This document shows positions 28,338 through 28,451 of a stretch of 28,451 bases of DNA, piece after piece. Numbering within the stretch: position 1 is the stretch's first letter; every line of letters starts with the position of its first letter. The notes under the pieces were generated by a model that saw only the letters and a program-made list of their open reading frames with translations, ran no database searches and was not told the DNA's origin. A program made the translations under genes and the position numbers. Where the stretch lies: positions 1-28,451 of the IMG/VR virus record IMGVR_UViG_3300021139_000099, one strand, 5' to 3'. Source of the DNA: a virus.

Positions 28338-28451
28338 ATGGCAATCAACGTTTCAAAGATCAACTGGACTTCCGTGGAAACCCACGTCATCGCCACCATC
28401 GCGGCGGTGGTGACGTTGGTGACCGCGTACAGTCCGGCACTGGGCAGCAAA
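28338..28451 (+). CDS. membrane protein, 5' end only (holin candidate)
   Basis: The first 38 codons of a gene that continues past the window. ATG 28338 is preceded by AAGGAGA at good spacing. The visible part has a short polar start and then a hydrophobic helix (HVIATIAAVVTLVTAY). The position just after the fibre genes suits a holin or other lysis gene, but the fragment is too short to decide. It opens with the same MAIN residues as terminase, which is likely chance. Confidence 0.65.
   Translation, partial: MAINVSKINWTSVETHVIATIAAVVTLVTAYSPALGSK

Noticed and set aside
1-28451. CRISPR array, insertion sequence, integrase or attachment site
   Set aside because: No regularly spaced repeats, transposase or recombinase genes were seen. 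The tRNA could in principle be an attachment site, but no integrase is present in the window.

Overview
The window is a stretch of a tailed, contractile-tail (myovirus-type) bacteriophage genome. The diagnosis rests on the ordered set terminase large subunit, portal, prohead protease with nested scaffold, major capsid protein, connector/neck genes, tail sheath, tail tube, frameshifted tail assembly chaperone, tape measure, LysM baseplate protein, baseplate hub and spike/fibre. The host is probably a moderately to highly GC-rich actinobacterium. This is inferred from base composition, frequent GTG starts, ATGA/GTGA/TAATG gene junctions, TTGACW/TAnnnT promoters with a TGn extension, one promoter positioned for a leaderless mRNA, and a small CxxC...H...C protein of a kind common in actinophages. 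No host gene is present.

Layout. (1) 1-1229, plus strand: three small coupled genes of unknown function, two with coiled-coil character. (2) 1226-2259, minus strand: a small membrane protein with its own promoter and terminator, a tRNA with CAU anticodon whose promoter predicts a start at the tRNA 5' end, a degenerate tRNA-like sequence, a switchable inverted repeat, and a 45-aa zinc-ribbon-like gene. (3) 2277-4920, plus strand: a divergent operon with a leaderless first gene, a membrane protein, a SLOG/YspA-like protein, a DUF4406-deoxynucleotide kinase fusion, two tiny genes and an Hjc-like endonuclease. (4) 4917-7635: a promoter followed at once by a terminator hairpin, then three small genes and terminase. 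(5) 7649-13618: portal, two small genes, protease/scaffold, capsid, a strong terminator and a small gene. (6) 13625-18102: connector, neck/tail-completion genes, sheath and tube. (7) 18130-24392: chaperone with -1 frameshift, terminator, tape measure, LysM protein and hub. (8) 24392-28451: a large spike-fibre-beta-helix protein, two small tail proteins, and the start of a membrane protein cut by the window edge.

How the parts fit. Regions 4-8 are the late virion-assembly programme: packaging, head, neck, tail, adsorption. Regions 2-3 are accessory or early: nucleotide metabolism, recombination, tRNA and membrane functions. At least five promoters share one architecture (TTGACW, 16-17 nt, TGn, hexamer), so a single host sigma factor may read all of them, with termination and attenuation giving the differences in level. 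The most unusual material is in 1.2-5.6 kb: promoters placed exactly at the first base of a start codon and of a tRNA, back-to-back -35 boxes in an inverted repeat, a promoter-terminator leader, and a nucleotide-processing gene cluster.
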